From Scenedesmus sp. ARA3 (taxonomy: Eukaryota > Chlorophyta > Chlorophyceae > Sphaeropleales > Scenedesmaceae), in contig RWJK01000685.1 in the NCBI GenBank assembly GCA_004335835.1, forward strand, positions 1-64,000: a stretch of 64,000 nt of DNA, written 5' to 3'. The notes beneath the pieces are model-generated. The model was given only the letters and a program-made list of their open reading frames with translations, ran no database searches and was not told the DNA's origin. The translations under genes were made by a program, and so were the position numbers. Of this stretch, positions 59,301 through 64,000 are shown piece by piece (position 1 is the first letter of the stretch; every line of letters starts with the position of its first letter).

Positions 59301-59928
59301 CCCCACATTTTAGTAATGTTAGTAGCGTTGCTGACACAACCACCACACTCCGTCGCTTGCTTATAGGAACCAGCTCATGATGAAATGCCAGATCAAATTG
59401 TTGAAAACTTTCAGTAAGCCGCCACTGTACACTCGGTTAAATGCACATGCTCTCGTTCAAACCACTGTCCAACAGTCTGTATGCAACAGCATGAAAGATG
59501 CACATGTACACCTGGCCATTACCGGACACAGCAACCTTTGTGATGCACTTTCAAAGCAAAGTTGCAGCTCGTGGGCCACTGGTGTTCTACGGCCGACAGC
59601 CGGTAATAAGGAACAAAACTGGCTCTGCTGCAACAGCAGAACCTGGCCCCCCACGTGCAAGTGAGCACCCTCGCCTCTCTGATATGACGAGCACAGAGTA
59701 ATACTCTCACGACACGCTCCACAAAACAAGGCACCCTACCAGTGTACTGGCACAGCCACTGCTCAACAGAAGCAGCACATGCTTCAGTACCCCACTCAGC
59801 ACTCTGTTGGGTAGTTGTCATTGCACAAGCAGCAGCAGCCTGCCAGCCCTTCTTGAAGCGCCCTTTTTGTGCAGGCACAGACTGTCACTTGGTGGGCCAT
59901 GCTGGTGTCACATTTGTCACCCTTGGCT
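56329..59928. other. Gene-poor region between paralogues B and C, about 3.6 kb
   Basis: The first 330 bp are the upstream region of paralogue B, with a TATAAG-type word at about 56655 on the minus strand. The rest has no supported exon. Confidence 0.5.
56391..56417 (-). promoter_or_regulatory. Conserved leader element of paralogue B
   Basis: The element TGGCGTGGCTGGCGGAGGTT continues as TCGGCTT, about 63 bp before the ATG. It matches the leaders of paralogues A and C. Confidence 0.6.
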
Positions 59929-61421
59929 TTAGTTGCGTTCTGCCTGGGCGTATGCCACGGCGGAGTCAGCCTGTGCCAGCACGATGTGGTTGTTGGCTGC
60001 GCCGCTCAGAGCCTTGCTGCCAACCTGCAGGCAGCAGAAGAGGCAGCAGAAGAGGCAGCAAAGACAGGTAAGCCAACTGCAGAAAGCTGCAACCATTGAT
60101 GGACAGCAAGCAACCTTAGCTGGCAGGGTGGCCTGCAGCTTCCAGAACCAGCACTGCAACGCTGCTCACAGCCAAAGCACACTTGCATGCAAGGACAGGC
60201 ATCACAGCAGATCACGTGCCGGGCTGGTGTACATTTTGGCCGGGTGGCAATTCATATCAGTCGGTGCACCAGGGGAAGCGCAGCTGTATCAGTGTCACTC
60301 ACCGGCTGCATGGTCACTCCCCAGGATGCAGTGCGGCTGGCGCCACGCATGGCTCCGGTGCGGGTGGTCAGCAGGTTGCCGCTGATTGCCACCCTGGAGC
60401 GGCCACCACCCCTGTTCAGTGCCAGGCTGTCGGAGGCAGCGGTAGATGAGGCACCCTCGTATGTGGAAGCGTGGGACACCTGGCCCATGGTCAGGGCAGG
60501 CATGGAGGAGTGGCCGTTACCACGGTTGGGGCCGCCGCGGGGAACGTCCTGTGAAGGTGAGCAATCAGCAGCAGCAGCAGCGGTCAGGGCTGCATTGACA
60601 CATCGCCAGCAGGCTGCTGCACATGTTGCTGCCACCAGCAGCGATGCTGGCCTTCAATTGTTGAGCAAAGCATGCAGCCCACCCAACAGGTTCAACCAGC
60701 ACACCGGGACACCGAGCATTGATGAAGTTTTGCTGACCTGATGCAGCAATCAACACAGCGCAGGCTCACCTGTGCGCTCCTGGCACGGGGAGTAGTCACC
60801 CTGTTGTTGCTGTTCACGTTGGTCTCCTGGGCGTCGACAGTGGCGTAGGTGCGCTTTGAAGATGGAGTCATCATGCGGTGCACGCCACCAAAAGCAGCGT
60901 TGGCTGTTGCCTCGGCAGTCTCTGGGGTCAAGGAAGACCTTGTGGCGGTGCTTGATGACCTGGCAGGCTTGATCATCTTGGCGCCCACATAGCCGGAGTC
61001 CTGCAGCAGCAGCCTGGCAGCCAAGCTGCTGGGCAGGGAGCCTGCAGGGAACAGCAGCAGCAGCAGCAGCAAGAGGGTTGGAGTGCTGTTGAGCATTCAT
61101 TGAATATGAGGTTGTAGATTCGCAGCACATGAAGTTAGCAGCAATGGCATGTCGAAGCAGATGTGGTGCACAGATACAGTGTAGGCCAGGCTGTCAGGCC
61201 AGTTTGGAACCTGTCAGGCCTGCAGCATGAAGGGCATGCAGTGACAGCGAACCTGGGATATTTCAATGGCGTCAAATGATGCATGCATGCATGCATGGTG
61301 CTGCGCTGCAGCTGCTGCATGAGATGCTGCTGCCTGCAGTGCAGATGGGTGGCAGGCTGAGGAGCATACCTGCCAGGCTGAGCAGCACCAGGAACACGGA
61401 CAGCTTCATGTTCATCTGCAT
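59929..61421 (-). CDS. Small secreted protein, paralogue C of the tandem family (221 aa)
   Basis: Four minus-strand exons: 61370-61421, 60770-61041, 60303-60548 and 59929-60024. They total 222 codons with the stop. The signal peptide is MQMNMKLSVFLVLLSLAG; the second or third Met could also start translation. The mature protein is almost identical to paralogue B over most of its length, with the same blocks (LLLQDSGYVGAKMIKPARSS, RTYATVDAQETN, NRGNGHSSMPALTMGQVSHA, SGNLLTTRTGAMRG, LSGAANNHIVLAQADSAVAY). Exons 3 and 4 are exactly the same length as in B (246 and 96 nt). Exon 2 is uninterrupted where B has an intron. The strong B-C identity points to recent duplication or gene conversion. Confidence 0.85.
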
Positions 61422-64000
61422 CGTGTGTTTTCTGATGTCTTTCTGGATCGAAAGGGCTGCGTAGCAGGTACTGATGCGAGCTGGCGTGGCTGGGCGGTGG
61501 TTTCGGTCGATAGGCGTGAGCTGGGAGCACCTGCAAGAGCAGAAGCACATACATGGTTTCATCGTAAGCATCAAGCGTGATGGATATGGTACTTCAAGAA
61601 TGAAGCTGAATCAGAAGCATGCATCACGGGGGCGCCCTGCGTACCTGATGGCAAGTTGTGGATAGTGTTGATTGCACGGAGCGGAGACGATTAGTGAACA
61701 GCTGTTAGACTTGAGAGAGCCAAAGTATAAGCCATCGTGTGTCCTGCTGAACTTATTTACCCGTCTTGAATGCTCCTATTGTTGTCTACAACCCACACAC
61801 TCCCACTCCCACATTGGAATTCACCCACCGTCAAACTGGCACAAAACCCCATAGAACACGTTTCAATTATCAAATATCAATGTTTTGAGGGGCTTAAGAC
61901 GGTCCTACTTGCCGGTCCAACGCTTCCTCCGTCAAGGGTGACTTCGGATCCACGGCGCGGAACTTACCTGGATAAGGTTCAATGGTTGATTGATCATGAA
62001 TCTCTTCGGTTAAACAATATACAGCTACATGTAGCTGCTGTGCTCTATCGTCCAGGTGGCAGGTTTGCGTGATCAGTACGGGTGGTGACGTGGACTGCAG
62101 CAGCTGTCTGGTAGGACTCTGATACTGAACGTGAGCAACGGTTTATTGCCATGAACAAGGTAATCACGGTAAACAAATTCATCCTCTGCAGTGCCTGGAT
62201 GCTGTTAACGTGCGCAGCCTCGATTATTTGACTCAGGCTGCTGATGCGGTCACTGCAGCGGCTGGTATCTTCCAGACTTCGATTTTTTGATGGCTTGATA
62301 AGAGGTTCAAACGTGCAGTGTTTGCAGTGGCAGTAGACTGCAGCACAATCACGGCGTTTCAAATGGCGGCGGCAGCAGGGTGGGTGCTGAACTAACTAGC
62401 GGTAGAAAGCCTTACGTGAACACGCAAGTGACAACAGTGTTGCTTGTGACGGCCGTTGCAGACGGCCTTTTTGCAAGTTAGAAGACGCCAGCGTCCTTGC
62501 AACAACTGGACTATTCTGTCGGGTTGGCGTTGCGTAGTTACGCGCGTAACTTTCTTGAACAAACCTGAACAGTGAATTTCAGCTGTGAGCAGCACACTTG
62601 TGTCAAGGACGATTGGATCCGCAGCTGTCCAGTCTTGATAGGGACACCAGAAAGACACACATTCCAAAAGGGTGGGGTTCAAGGAAGAATGTTACACATA
62701 TGAACTTGCTTGTACGGCCTGTGTCACAACATCACAGCCAATATACAGTGTGTTGCTTCACTTCTCTTCCATATGGCTGTGCCCTTCACCTGTGACACCA
62801 CACATCAAAGCCTACACTGCCGATTCGTCACGTAACATGCAGCACGAGCTAATGCTAAGGAACCAAGTCACTGAAGGCAGCAGGACTAGCAACAACTGCA
62901 CGCAGCCGGCATGCATTCAGGGCAAGCTGTGCAGCCTTGCCTATGCAGCACATGCTTAGACCCAGCACACACACATGTGGCTTCTGGCTGTGACACACCA
63001 TGCATTCAGCAGTACGATGGTGAGCAGCCACCCATCGGCTCAGCTCTCCTCTGCCACAAGCTGAAAGCAATCCTGGTCACGTCTGCAGTGAGCACTGCGT
63101 GACGTGAAACCAGGAGAAAGCAGCCTGCAGCACACACACACAGGCAATGGTGAGTGCATGCACACACACAAGCAATGCTGACAACGCAGTACAATCTGGC
63201 ATTTTGCAATGCCTGGACACATCACACACACGCTCTTACACATATACACTGCTGGACAGAAGTGCACTCACAAATGTGTTCACTTGTGTAGCACTGCAGC
63301 CAACAAGCAACAGCCACATCACCAGGCAGTGTCTGTTTTGCACACGCTCGCATACGCTGACAGTGGGTGCGTGCTTGGCAGTTGCCTGGCTGCTGGAAGC
63401 ACCAGAAGGCGGTTTGGACTCCTGCTGACCAGCAGCAGGAGCATAGTATAAAATTTCTGTTGACAATAGACTGCCAGTAGTTCTAACCTTTCAACACCAA
63501 GGGGGGTGTAACAGGCACACACCGGCAGCCGCTTCAACACACCACACAAACGCCAAGGAATCCGAATGAATGCACATGCTGCATGCACCCATGTGTGTCC
63601 ACCAACAGCTGAGCAAGCTGTCAAGTTGGTTGATGGTAGCCACGCGGCCCACCACCTGACAAGCTAGATTAAGTTGCTTTTCAACACCACACATGCGTGC
63701 TCTATTAGGTTGATTTAGTCACACAGATCACAACTCGGCACCATCCGTGACAGGGCAGTGTGCAGAGTTGCAGGTCCCACCACAACAGACATACATAGTC
63801 ACACAACCATCCCACGTTGTCGCCGCCGCCCTCACGCAACAAAACTCAAGTCATGATGAAAAACAGGCCACACTGGACTGTCCAGATTTACGGACCGAGC
63901 TGTGCTTGGAAGCCCCCACTCTACTGCTGATGAGCTGCTCATGTTCTGTGCACTGAACAACTGACACCAGCTGCAAACAAGCAGACTGCATGCATCCCTG
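61422..64000. other. Gene-poor right end of the window, about 2.6 kb
   Basis: The first 300 bp are upstream of paralogue C, with a TATACTT-like word near 61725 on the minus strand. AC-rich stretches occur around 62960-63240. No exon or RNA gene is supported. Confidence 0.5.
61481..61506 (-). promoter_or_regulatory. Conserved leader element of paralogue C
   Basis: The element CTGGCGTGGCTGGGCGGTGG is followed by TTTCGG, about 60 bp before the ATG. It matches the leader of paralogue B over more than 20 bases. Confidence 0.6.

Overview
The window is a nuclear chromosome segment of a green alga (Chlorophyta, most likely a chlorophycean). The evidence is plastid-type enzymes with Arg/Ser/Ala-rich N-terminal extensions, many short phase-aware introns with GTGAG/GTGCG donors and (C)TGCAG acceptors, abundant CAG/CTG triplet runs in exons and introns, and a moderately high GC content. 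I assembled gene models by hand. In every complete model all exon junctions keep phase and the total length is a whole number of codons.

Layout. Positions 1-208 (+) hold the 3' end of an unidentified gene. Then come a Cys-rich, probably GPI-anchored surface protein built from repeated symmetric exons (547-3950, +), a small secreted protein of unknown function (6074-8962, +), the 70-residue Golgi membrane protein kish/TMEM167 (11404-11966, -) head to head with plastid 4-alpha-glucanotransferase DPE1 (12591-16901, +), the CDK subunit CKS1 (17521-18364, +), and a very large WD40-TPR protein of the WDTC1/ASG2 type (19634-27900, -). EPSP synthase (29030-34880, -) lies head to head with a plastid 2-oxoglutarate/malate-type dicarboxylate translocator (35454-40844, +). 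A probable plastid protein with two helix-hairpin-like repeats follows (43603-45735, +). The last 18 kb are gene-poor and contain only three tandem paralogues of an unrecognised small secreted protein family (49902-51446, 54396-56328, 59929-61421, all -).

Functional themes. Four proteins are predicted plastid proteins: starch/maltodextrin disproportionation, the shikimate pathway, C4-dicarboxylate exchange for ammonia assimilation and photorespiration, and the hairpin-repeat protein. Five proteins have secretory signals. The two head-to-head pairs (573-624 bp apart) may share promoters.

Most unusual signals. (1) Splice-junction 'echoes': in four genes short direct duplications carry an exon edge plus its splice site into the neighbouring intron or 3' flank, at spacings from about 45 to 290 bp. 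Some echoes differ from the real exon almost only at synonymous sites. (2) A tiny element of about 40-55 bp occurs twice, each copy flanked by its own perfect 13-bp direct repeat. (3) The three-paralogue secreted family shows an exact intron presence/absence difference between copies.
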